Assembly (NCBI RefSeq): GCF_042678185.1
Contig: NZ_JBHUDQ010000014.1
Reading direction: 5' to 3' (one strand)
Length of the DNA stretch: 64,000 bases
Origin: Ramlibacter ginsenosidimutans
GTDB taxonomy: Bacteria > Pseudomonadota > Gammaproteobacteria > Burkholderiales > Burkholderiaceae_C
The notes beneath the pieces are model-generated. The model searched no databases and had not been told where the DNA came from. It worked only from the letters and a program-made list of their open reading frames with translations. Made by a program: the position numbers and the translations under genes. This document shows positions 7,495 through 15,900 of the stretch, in pieces (the first letter of the stretch is position 1; every line of letters begins with the position of its first letter).

Positions 7495-8351
7495 GCGCGC
7501 GCATTCCCACACCCATGCTGATCAACGGCCACACCGAATTCATCGCCCACCTGGGCTGGCCCACGCATTCGTTCAAGGCCCCGATGATCTACAACCCCTA
7601 CTTCGAGTCGGTGGGGATCAACGCGGTGGTCTTGCCCATGGGCTGCAAGCCCGAGGCGTTCACCGGGGTGCTGCGCAGCCTCTTCACGCTGGAGAACATT
7701 CGCGGCGCCCTCATCACCATGCCGCACAAGGTGAGCGTGGTGGACCTGCTGGACGAAGTGACGCCCACCGTGAAGGTGGCGGGATCGTGCAACGCGGTGA
7801 AGCGCACGGCGGACGGCCGGCTGGTGGGGGACATGTTCGACGGCGAAGGCTTCGTGCGCGGCCTGCTGGGCAAGGGGCTGGCGCTGCGCGGCGCCAGCGC
7901 GCTGGTGGTGGGCAGTGGCGGTGTCGGCAGCGCGATCGCCGCCTCGCTCGCCGCCGCGGGCGTCGGCACGCTGGCACTCCATGACGTCCATGCGAGCACG
8001 GCCGATGCACTGGCGGCACGGCTGCGGACCCACTATCCCGCGATCGCGGTGCAAACGGGTAGCAGCGATCCGGCGGGCTTCGACCTGGTCGTCAACGCGA
8101 CACCCCTTGGCATGAACCCGGGCGATCCGCTGCCCGTGGACATCGACCGCCTGGACGGCCGCACCTTCGTCGGCGAGGTCGTGATGAAGAGCGAGAAGAC
8201 TGCCTTCCTGCGAGCCGCGGAAGCACGTGGCTGCCGTGTGCAGGTCGGCACCGACATGCTGTTCGAGATGATCCCCGCCTATCTCGAATTCTTCGGATGG
8301 CCGACGGCCAGCGCGGACACGCTGCGCGCCGTCGCACGGCTGGAGTACTGA
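7491..8351 (+). CDS. Shikimate dehydrogenase-family protein (AroE-like, probably catabolic)
   Basis: This 286-residue homologue of shikimate/quinate dehydrogenase retains the catalytic lysine (ITMPHK, Lys80), the aspartate (FDGEG, Asp117), the nucleotide loop GSGGVGSAIAASLAAAG and NATPLGM. The substrate-binding N-terminal motif is altered: the usual HSxSP serine pair is replaced by THSFKAP, so only one serine remains in place. That argues against a standard biosynthetic AroE and for a paralogue that uses quinate, shikimate or an analogue. The ATG overlaps the aroQ stop (ATGA) and the next gene starts two bases after its stop. The exact substrate is uncertain. Confidence 0.88.
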   Translation: MSARIPTPMLINGHTEFIAHLGWPTHSFKAPMIYNPYFESVGINAVVLPMGCKPEAFTGVLRSLFTLENIRGALITMPHKVSVVDLLDEVTPTVKVAGSCNAVKRTADGRLVGDMFDGEGFVRGLLGKGLALRGASALVVGSGGVGSAIAASLAAAGVGTLALHDVHASTADALAARLRTHYPAIAVQTGSSDPAGFDLVVNATPLGMNPGDPLPVDIDRLDGRTFVGEVVMKSEKTAFLRAAEARGCRVQVGTDMLFEMIPAYLEFFGWPTASADTLRAVARLEY

Positions 8352-8353
8352 CC

Positions 8354-9271
8354 ATGAGCGACTTCCTCCTGCAACCCGAACACGCGCGCGAGCCCCTGCA
8401 GGATTCGTTCAGCGACGAAGACAACCCGGTCGGCCTCGACGGCATCGAGTTCGTCGAATACGCCACCTCCAAGCCGCAGGCGCTGGGCCAGGTGCTGGAG
8501 ATGATGGGCTTCCGCCCCGTCGCGCGGCATCGCTCGCGCGAAGTGCTGCTGTACCGGCAGGGCGGCATCAACATCGTGGTGAACGCGCATCCGCGCGATG
8601 CGCAGGGCGCAACGCACGGGGACGCGGCACCCGCGATCAGCGCAGTGGCCCTGCGCGTGCGCGATGCGCGCGCGGCCTACCGCTACGTGCTGGAGCACGG
8701 CGGCTGGGAAGTGCCCACGCACCCGGAAGCGATGGAACTGAACATTCCCGCCATCCATGGCGTGGGCGGCAGCCGCATCTACTTCGTGGACCGGTACCGG
8801 GAGTTCTCGATCTACGACGTGGACTTCATTCCCATCCCCGGCGTGGACCGCAATCCCCCCGCGGTGGCCGGCATGCACTTCTTCGGCATCGTGCAGTACA
8901 TCGGCGCCGACCGCATCTACGACTGGCTCGAGTTCTACCGCGAGCTCTTCGGCATCCAGGCGATCCCGGACGAGCAGCGCTTCGGCATCATGCCCGCGGG
9001 CAAGCTGCTGCGCGCGCCCGCGCTGCAGCCGGCCAACCGATTCATGCTGCAGGTGATCGAGCCGGAAGCGGATTCCCTGGACACGAGCGAACGCCTGCAG
9101 CGCATCGGCCTGGGCGTGCCGGACGTGCTCGCGGCCGTGCGCGAGCTGCGCGCGCTGGGCATGGAGTTCGTCGAGAACGCCGCGGCCCACACCGAGCGGC
9201 GCGGGGCGATCACCAGGACCTACCTCGGCAGCGTGGTGTTCGAGCTCGTTCACAGCGAGCAGCAGCCATGA
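8354..9271 (+). CDS. 4-hydroxyphenylpyruvate dioxygenase-like protein; stand-alone C-terminal half of QuiC
   Basis: This 305-residue protein has two vicinal-oxygen-chelate modules like 4-hydroxyphenylpyruvate dioxygenase. In pseudomonad-type QuiC such a domain is fused behind the 3-dehydroshikimate dehydratase TIM barrel. Here it is a separate gene lying before the barrel gene and overlapping it by ATGA. By position, the three iron ligands of the true dioxygenase would be His175 (AGMHFFG), residue 250 and Glu297 (VVFELV). Residue 250 is arginine (LQRIGLG) where the dioxygenase has histidine, so tyrosine-pathway dioxygenase activity is unlikely. A structural or regulatory partner role in the dehydratase is inferred. 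Confidence 0.82.
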   Translation: MSDFLLQPEHAREPLQDSFSDEDNPVGLDGIEFVEYATSKPQALGQVLEMMGFRPVARHRSREVLLYRQGGINIVVNAHPRDAQGATHGDAAPAISAVALRVRDARAAYRYVLEHGGWEVPTHPEAMELNIPAIHGVGGSRIYFVDRYREFSIYDVDFIPIPGVDRNPPAVAGMHFFGIVQYIGADRIYDWLEFYRELFGIQAIPDEQRFGIMPAGKLLRAPALQPANRFMLQVIEPEADSLDTSERLQRIGLGVPDVLAAVRELRALGMEFVENAAAHTERRGAITRTYLGSVVFELVHSEQQP

Positions 9272-10173
9272 ACCACGCGCGCAGCCTGCACCAGGCGATC
9301 CGCGCCTTCGGCATGGACACGATCACGCTGGCCGGCCCGCTCGAGGCGAAGCTGGAGGCGATGCACGAGGCCGGCTTCCGCCAGGTCATGCTCAAGGCCA
9401 ATGACCTCGTGGGGCATCCGCAGGGCTGGCAGGCCGCGGTGAAGGCGGTGCACGCGAGCGGACTGCGCGGCACCGGCTTCCAGGTGCTGCGCGACTTCGA
9501 GGGCCTGTCGGGTCACCTGCACCAGTACAAGGTGGACATCGCCAAGACCATGCTGGAGATGTGCGCGGCGCTCGGGTGCAAGGTGCTGCTGGCCTGCTCG
9601 TCGACTTCGGCGCACGCCAGCCAGGACCTCGATCACATCGCGCGCGACCTGCGCAAGCTGGCGATGCTGGCCGTCCCCTTCGGCATCAGGATCGCGTACG
9701 AAGGGCTGTCCTGGGGCCGCACGGTCAACGAGTTCACCACCGCCTGGGACGTGGTGTGCCGCGCCGATTGTCCCAACCTGGGCATCGGCATGGATTCCTT
9801 CCACATCCTCGCGGCGAAGACCTCGCTGGACGCCATCGACGACCTCGACCCCGCGAAGATCTTTCTCGTGCAGCTCTCGGACTTCATGTGGCAGGAGACG
9901 CGCACCTTCGAGGAACGCATGGCCACCGCGCGCACCTTCCGCGTGTTCCCGGGCGAAGGCGTGCACACGCAGGAGCTCGTGCAACTGGTGCTCAAGCTCG
10001 ACGCCCTCGGCTATGCCGGCGACTACAGCTTCGAGGTGTTCAACGACGACTACGTGCAGATGCCCCTGCCCATGGTGGCGCAGCGTGCGCTGCGCTCCGC
10101 CATGTGGCTGGGCGAGGACGTGTTGCGCCGCTCGGTGCCGCTGCCGGGCCAGCTGCGCCTGCGCCAGCCCTAG
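9268..10173 (+). CDS. quiC: 3-dehydroshikimate dehydratase, TIM-barrel part (QuiC N-terminal domain / AsbF-like)
   Basis: This 301-residue TIM-barrel protein of the xylose isomerase-like/AP endonuclease 2 family matches the dehydratase half of QuiC, which turns 3-dehydroshikimate into protocatechuate. The metal-site residues of that family are all visible: Glu145 (AYEGLSWGR), Asp176 and His179 (GMDSFH), Gln202 (VQLSD) and Glu256 (FEVFND), along with the FQVLRDFEG segment. The HPPD-like half is the preceding, overlapping gene. It is the last gene of the operon; a glutathione transferase gene converges 18 bases away. Ring cleavage genes (pca) are not in the window, so protocatechuate must be degraded elsewhere. 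Confidence 0.85.
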   Translation: MNHARSLHQAIRAFGMDTITLAGPLEAKLEAMHEAGFRQVMLKANDLVGHPQGWQAAVKAVHASGLRGTGFQVLRDFEGLSGHLHQYKVDIAKTMLEMCAALGCKVLLACSSTSAHASQDLDHIARDLRKLAMLAVPFGIRIAYEGLSWGRTVNEFTTAWDVVCRADCPNLGIGMDSFHILAAKTSLDAIDDLDPAKIFLVQLSDFMWQETRTFEERMATARTFRVFPGEGVHTQELVQLVLKLDALGYAGDYSFEVFNDDYVQMPLPMVAQRALRSAMWLGEDVLRRSVPLPGQLRLRQP

Positions 10174-10191
10174 CGGCCCGGGCGCGCCCGG

Positions 10192-10899
10192 TCAGCCTTC
10201 GCGCTTCGGGATGTCCAGGCCGCGCTGCACCGCGGGCCGCGCGACGAAGGCGTCGAGCACGCGCTGCACTTGCGGGAAGGCGTCGAAGCCGACCAGGTCG
10301 CGCGCGCCGTAGAAACCCACCAGGTTGCGCACCCAGGGGAAGATCGCGATGTCCGCGATGCCGTACTCGTCCCCGAGCATCCACTGCCTGCCCTTCAGGT
10401 GCTGCTCGAGCACGCCCAGCAGCCGCTTCGATTCGGCCACGTAGCGGTCGCGCGGCCGCTTGTCCTCGTAGTCCTTGCCGGCGAACTTGTGGAAGAACCC
10501 GAGCTGGCCGAACATGGGCCCGATGCCCCCCATCTGGAACATGAGCCACTGCAAGGCCTGGTAGCGGCCGGCCACGTCCTTCGGCATCAGCTGCCCGGTC
10601 TTGTCGGCGAGGTAGACCAGGATGGCGCCGGACTCGAACAGCGCCAGCGGCTTGCCACCGGGCCCGTTCGGGTCCAGGATGGCCGGGATCTTGTTGTTCG
10701 GATTGAGGGACAGGAATTCCGGCGTGAGCTGGTCGTTCCTGTCGAAGGCGACCTTGTGCACCTCGTAGGGCAAGCCGGTCTCCTCCAGCGCGATGGAAAC
10801 CTTGACGCCGTTGGGCGTCGGCAGCGAATACAGCTGCAGGCGCTCCGGGAACGCCGCGGGCCACTTCCGGGTGACGGGGAATGCGGACAGATCGCTCAT
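10192..10899 (-). CDS. Glutathione S-transferase, YfcG/YghU (nu-class) type
   Basis: This 235-residue protein has the N-terminal thioredoxin-like domain with LPTPNGVKVSIALEETGLPY, the NPNNKIPAILDP cis-proline loop and LFESGAILVYLADK (glutathione gamma-glutamyl contact), then an all-helical C-terminal domain ending DIPKREG. The TPNGxKV start is characteristic of the YfcG/YghU group, which act as disulphide-bond reductases or organic peroxidases in E. coli. The ATG at 10899 gives the family N-terminus MSDLSAFPVTRKW; a longer frame upstream lacks family similarity. It stands alone, convergent with the catabolic operon. Confidence 0.92.
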   Translation of the reverse strand: MSDLSAFPVTRKWPAAFPERLQLYSLPTPNGVKVSIALEETGLPYEVHKVAFDRNDQLTPEFLSLNPNNKIPAILDPNGPGGKPLALFESGAILVYLADKTGQLMPKDVAGRYQALQWLMFQMGGIGPMFGQLGFFHKFAGKDYEDKRPRDRYVAESKRLLGVLEQHLKGRQWMLGDEYGIADIAIFPWVRNLVGFYGARDLVGFDAFPQVQRVLDAFVARPAVQRGLDIPKREG

Positions 10900-11076
10900 G
10901 GGTCGTGCGTGGGTGGAAGGCCGGCCAGTGTGCCTGCTCCGGCCCGTGCGCGCAGGGCTCCGGAACAACCCACCCCTCCCTTTAGGCCAATTGTCTGAGT
11001 GGGGCGGCTCGCCGACCATGCCCGCACTGGACTCGGCCGGCCAGTCTGTCTCCCGGCCTCATCATTGGAGAAACCC

Positions 11077-11418
11077 ATGAAGAAATTCATCCTGACGCTG
11101 ACAGCCGCCGCCTTTGCCCTGTTCGGCAGCCTGGCCTATGCACAGACGCACGGCACCAGCGAGGACATGGCCGCGCCGAGCAAGAAGGCGACGAAGGAAG
11201 AGAAGGAATCGGCCAAGGCCACCCGCCGCGCCACGAGCAAGGAAATGTCCAAGAAGGACGAAGGCCGCGCCGACGACAAGCCGGAAGCCGCCGGCCCGAA
11301 GGTCAAGGTGTCGAAGGACGAAAAGGCCAAGGCCAAGGCCAAGCGCAAGGAAACCGGTACGCAGGCCACCAAGGAAGGCTCCGGCCGGCTGGACGACGAA
11401 GGCGGCCAGAAGAAGTGA
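11077..11418 (+). CDS. Small Lys/Ala-rich exported protein, function unknown
   Basis: The 113-residue product starts with a clear signal peptide (MKKFILTLTAAAFALFGSLAYAQ) with predicted cleavage after AYA near residue 22. The mature part is low-complexity and highly charged, with blocks such as KKATKEEKESAKATRRATSK, KVSKDEKAKAKAKRKETG and a tail of GSGRLDDEGGQKK. No catalytic motif is visible. A GGAG ribosome site lies seven bases before the ATG and a strong terminator follows, so it is a single transcription unit. Similar short Lys/Ala-rich periplasmic proteins are common in this bacterial family and mostly uncharacterised; envelope or nucleic-acid binding is only a guess. Confidence 0.8.
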   Translation: MKKFILTLTAAAFALFGSLAYAQTHGTSEDMAAPSKKATKEEKESAKATRRATSKEMSKKDEGRADDKPEAAGPKVKVSKDEKAKAKAKRKETGTQATKEGSGRLDDEGGQKK

Positions 11419-11445
11419 GCGTCAGTCCCTGACCGCTAGACGCTC

Positions 11446-11472
11446 AGCGGCCTCATGGGCCGCTTTTCTTTT
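11446..11472 (+). terminator. Rho-independent terminator after the Lys/Ala-rich protein gene
   Basis: A perfect 7-bp stem AGCGGCC/GGCCGCT (11446-11452 and 11458-11464) closes a five-base TCATG loop and runs into TTTTCTTTTC. It begins 28 bases after the stop codon. Confidence 0.85.
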
Positions 11473-11486
11473 CATTCGCGTCGCGC

Positions 11487-11526
11487 CCCAAAGAAAAAGA
11501 CCCGCCGGGTGTTCCCGGCGGGTCTT
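11487..11526 (-). terminator. Rho-independent terminator of the first tRNA-fMet gene
   Basis: Read on the minus strand, a perfect 13-bp stem (11497-11509 paired with 11514-11526, loop TGTT) is followed by a T-rich run (TTTTTCTTT). It starts six bases after the tRNA 3' end. Confidence 0.85.
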
Positions 11527-11529
11527 CGT

Positions 11530-11613
<84 letters not shown>

Positions 11614-11619
11614 AGGGAG

Positions 11620-11625
11620 ATCATA
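11620..11625 (-). promoter_or_regulatory. -10 element of tRNA-fMet copy 1
   Basis: On the minus strand TATGAT lies 11 bases before the mature tRNA 5' end, so transcription would start about five bases upstream of it. No convincing -35 is seen. Confidence 0.45.
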
Positions 11626-11661
11626 ACCGATCCGGCGCACTTGCGCGCGCGGGAAAGCGCC

Positions 11662-12750
11662 TCAGAAGCTGTGCTTCAGGCCGAGGTCGAAGCCGTCGGA
11701 GTTCTTGCCCGGACCGGTGAGCGAACCATTGAGGCCCACTGCCGCCGAACCGTGGTTCTGCACGTGCGCATAGGTGCCATAGGCCGCCGTCCTCTTGGAC
11801 AGGTTGTAGACGTAGCCCACGGCCAGCTTCTGGGTCCGCGGGTCACCCACGTCGTCGGTCTTGTATGAAGAGTACGAGATCTTCAGCTGGTCGACACGGA
11901 TCGGGATCACCGCACCGAGGATGTAGCCCGTGCCCTTGAGGGTGCTCGTGCGCTCCACCTCGTCCTCGAACCATCCCGCCATGAGGTTGGCCCAGCCGAA
12001 GTTCCAGTGGCCGCCGATGTTCCACGCCTTGTTGTCGCCGGTGGTGGCGGTCTGCGCGTACTTGGTCAGGCCGTAGGCCCCGGCCACGCCCCACACCTTG
12101 TTGGCGTACCCGAGCCGCGCCTGCCACCCGTTGCCGTCGCTGCCCGACGTGTTCTCGCCCATGTAGTACTGCGCTTCGCCGAAGAATCCGCCGAGCGCCG
12201 CGGCCGGCAGGAAGTAGCCGATCATGTTCGAGGCCCGCGTCTCGGTGACACCGATGATCGAGATCGCATACGGCAGCGACGCGCCAACGCCGTTGGTGGT
12301 GAAGGGGTCCGTCTGGTCGCGGTTGCGGAAGGTCGCCACATAGTCGCGACCGAGGCGGATCTCGCCCCAGGTCCCCATCAGGCTGGCAGTGGCCCGCCGG
12401 CCGAACGTGAGGGCGCCGCTGCTGGTGGCCCCGGACGGCTGGTTGTTAGTGTTGCTGCCCGAACCCGTGCCGTCGTCGACGTTCAGGCCCGACTCGAGCC
12501 AGAAGCCGGCACCGAGGCCGCCGCCCAGGTCCTCCACGCCCCGGAAGCCCAGACGCGAGACGGTGTTGGCGCCGCTCACCAGGCGGCTGAGATTGTTCTC
12601 GCTGCCGTGGCCATACGCCACCGCGAGGTCCACCACCCCGAACAGCGTGACACTGCTGCTGGTGACCTCGCCCGCGCCGGTGCCTGCGACTTGCGCGCCC
12701 GCTCCGCCCGCGCAGCCCAGGACAGCCAGGGCCATCAAGCATTTCTTCAT
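11662..12750 (-). CDS. Outer-membrane porin (Gram-negative porin, Omp32-like)
   Basis: This 362-residue trimeric beta-barrel porin has a signal peptide (MKKCLMALAVLGCAGGAGAQ). The mature chain opens with SSVTLFGVVDLAVAYG, as in beta-proteobacterial porins, and ends in the insertion signal with terminal phenylalanine (GLKHSF). The SRLGFRGVEDLGGGLGAGFW segment is the family hallmark. A GGAGAACC ribosome site precedes the ATG at 12750. Position 18 of the signal region also fits a standard cleavage after GAQ. It is divergent from the large cyclase/ATPase gene; the 220 bases between hold a TTGACA (12905-12910) facing right but no good -10. It diffuses small, probably anionic, solutes. Confidence 0.94.
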   Translation of the reverse strand: MKKCLMALAVLGCAGGAGAQVAGTGAGEVTSSSVTLFGVVDLAVAYGHGSENNLSRLVSGANTVSRLGFRGVEDLGGGLGAGFWLESGLNVDDGTGSGSNTNNQPSGATSSGALTFGRRATASLMGTWGEIRLGRDYVATFRNRDQTDPFTTNGVGASLPYAISIIGVTETRASNMIGYFLPAAALGGFFGEAQYYMGENTSGSDGNGWQARLGYANKVWGVAGAYGLTKYAQTATTGDNKAWNIGGHWNFGWANLMAGWFEDEVERTSTLKGTGYILGAVIPIRVDQLKISYSSYKTDDVGDPRTQKLAVGYVYNLSKRTAAYGTYAHVQNHGSAAVGLNGSLTGPGKNSDGFDLGLKHSF

Positions 12751-12970
12751 CTTGGTTCTCCTGCATCGGAGCGCGCGCCGGCACCGTGCCCGCGCCACGC
12801 TCACGGCCACAGTACGCCGACGAGCATGCGCAGCCTATCGGCCCTTGGTCCAAGTGGGACGAACCCAGGCCGCTTCGCCGCGAGCCGCATCCCTCGATTG
12901 GTTGTTGACAGCGGGGCGACGCGCGCGAACCATACGCCCGTCGACATCGCTCGCCCCACTCCCACGCGCC

Positions 12971-15900
12971 ATGGATACGCCAGCATCCACTCCCAGCAGT
13001 GAGGGCGCGGCCATTCACCTGACGCTCCTGGCGCAGCGCGACGGCCTGGCCGCCGTGCTCACCGATCTCGGCCTGCTGGCCCGCATGGAGACGCTGCAGC
13101 TCGACGCGGCAGAACTCGCCCGGATCCGGCGCGCCCTCGACGGCGGCGCGACGCCCGAGGTGCCCGTTCCGACGCTGCTGCTGAGCAAGCTGCTGCCCGA
13201 AGGGATCGTGCGCTTGCTGCGCGAGCTCCCCGGCGGCTGCCTGAACCTGCAGCTCGATCCGTCCCTGGCCTGGGTGCCCTGGGAGCTGCTGTGGGATGGA
13301 AAGGACTGGCTGGGCGAGAAGTTCCAGGTCTGCCGGCGCATCACTGCGGAGCCCGCCCGTGTGCGTGCCACGGATCGGCCGCTCGACCGCGGCGTGCTGA
13401 AGGTTCTGGTGGTCGAGGGCTGCGATGACGAGGCGGACGCGGCCGCCGCGCCGTTGAGTGCATCGCTGCGCAGCCTGGGCGGTCTCGCCGTCAGCGTGGT
13501 GCAGGCGAGCGACCTGCCCAGGCCGGAGCTGCTGCGGCTCATCGGTTCCCACGCGGTCGTGCACTACGTGGGGCCGGTGGATGGCCGGCCAGCCGCGGGC
13601 GGATCCGTGCTCTGGTGGCGACAGGACGAACCGCTGGACCTGAGCGCGATCGCGTCGCTCGCTTCGCCTCCGCGCCTGCTCATCTCGCAGGCGCAGGCAC
13701 CGACGCAAGCGCTTGCCGCGGCCGCGAACGCCGCCGTCGCAGTGGCTGCTTGCAGGCTCGGGCTCAACCTGCTCACCTGCCACGCCGCGCGCGGCGCACG
13801 GCCCCACGGCTTCCTGCGCGACGTGTACACGGCCTTCCTGCGCGGCGCCACCGCGGCCGAAGCCGTGCGCGCTTCGCGCGCCTCGTTCCGCCAGCAGGAC
13901 GGCGCTGCCGCGCTGGCACTGCTGCGGCCGGAGCTCCACGGCGACGGCAGTTTCGTGCTGAACGAAGTGCGCGCGCCCGTCGACAACGTCCGGCAGGTGA
14001 CGATCGTCTCCATCGACCTCGCCGGCTCCACACGGCTGATGGGCAAGCTGGGGGCGGAGCGGTACAGCGAGCTGCTCGCGCAGTACCACGAGCGCTGTGA
14101 CGAGATCCTGCGCTCGCGCGGAGGCAGTCCCGACGACTTCCAGGGCGACGACGGGGCGATGTGCTACTTCGGCACGCCGGTCGCACGCGAAGACGCAGCG
14201 GCCCAGGCCCTGCATGCCAGTCTCGAGCTCGTGGACGCGGTGCAGGCGCTCGGCCTGGGCATCCGCATCGGCGTGTGCACAGGCCAGGTCGTGGTGCGGG
14301 AGGGACAGCCGGTGGGCCCCGCGATCCACCTCGCGGCGCGCTTGCAGTCGGTTGCAACGCCCGGCACGGTGGTGGTCGGCGAATCCACGCGCCGCATCGT
14401 CAAGGAGCGCTTCCAGTTCGAGCCGCTGGAAGACGGCATCCTGCTGAAGGGATTCGACGGGCCCCAGGTCTGCCACCGGCTGCTCGGAGCCGCGCCGCTG
14501 GCCGCCGAGCAGGCCGACACCGGTCGCTTGCCGACGGTGACGCCCTTCGTGGGCCGGCGCAACGAACTGCAGGCGTTGCAGGAACACTGGGCGGCAGCGC
14601 AGCAAGGGTCCTTGCGCATCGCACGGGTGCTGGGCGAAGCCGGCATCGGCAAGTCGCGGCTGGTACGCGAGTTCAAGCAGATTCTCGTCAACGGCGGCCA
14701 CGTGGTGTTCGAAGCCCGCTGTTCGCCGGAACACGCGAACAGCGCGTTCCATCCCTTGATCCAGGCCTTGCGCAAGGAGCTTTGGCTGGGCGCCGGCCAG
14801 GATCCCGAAGCCATGCTCGCGCGCCTGCGCGCGATGGTCACGAGAACCGGGGAACTGGAGGACGGAGCCACGGCGCTGCTCGCCGACCTTCTCTCGCTGC
14901 CCGTTGCCGCTCCGCACCCGATCCTGGAGCAAAGCGCCGAGCGCCGGCGGCAGCTCACGGTCGACCTGCTCGTGGCCTTGGCCTTGCAGGTCGTGCGAGG
15001 GCGCCCCGGCTGCATGATCGTGGAAGACATCCACTGGCTCGACCCCTCGACGGCGGAGTTCCTCGACCGCCTGACGTTCGCGGCACGGGAGATGCCGGTG
15101 CTCGTGTGTGTCACCGCGCGCACGGACGCGGAGTTGCGCTGGCGCCCGCGCTTTGCCGTGTACGAGACCGAATTGCGCGGCCTGTCCGCCGAACTGTCGC
15201 GAGCGATGGTGCTGAGTGCATGCGGCCGCCAACGGCTGCCGCCGGAGCTGCTTCAATTGATCGCCGCCCGTTCGGACGGCGTGCCGTTGTTCCTGGAGGA
15301 ATCCACCCGCATGGCGCTGGACCTGAGCACGGGACAGGAGCCGTCCGATCTCGCCACCATGCCGGTCCCGAGCACGGTGCTGGACCTCCTGACGGCACGG
15401 CTCGACCGGCTGGGTCCCGGCAAGGAACTGGCGCAGGTGGGCGGCACCATCGGCCGGGAGTTTCCGCTCGCCTTGCTGCGCGCCGTGCTGCAGCACCCCG
15501 CCTCTCCGCTCGAGCCGCAGGACCTCACCGAACGACTCGCCGAGCTCGTGCGCGCCGGCATGCTCGTCGCCAGAGAGGACGAGGCGGGCCCCCGGTTCGC
15601 CTTCCGCCACCAGTTGATGCGGGACGCCGCCTATGGCTCGCTGCTGGAACGCGACCGCGTGCGCCTGCACAAGGTGATCGCGAACGTGCTCTCCGAAAGT
15701 TTCTCCGGCCTGGCGCAACGGCACCCCGAGCTGCTGGCCTACCACTACACCGAGGCCGGGATGGACGCGCAGGCGCTGCGCCAGTGGGAGACGGCTGCGC
15801 GCCAGGCCGCCGCACGCTCGGCGCACGCCGAGGCCATCAGCCATGTGGGCAATGCGCTGGCGGTGCTGCAGCGCATGCCGAAGGACCAGGACCTGTTGCG

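Noticed and set aside
8354..9271. Calling this gene a true 4-hydroxyphenylpyruvate dioxygenase (tyrosine degradation)
   Set aside because: One iron-binding His is replaced by Arg250, and the neighbour is the dehydratase barrel to which this domain is fused in QuiC.
12905..12936. A TTGACA with CATACG as the promoter of the cyclase operon
   Set aside because: Spacing would be 20 bases and the -10 is poor, so it is mentioned in the porin entry and not listed as a promoter.
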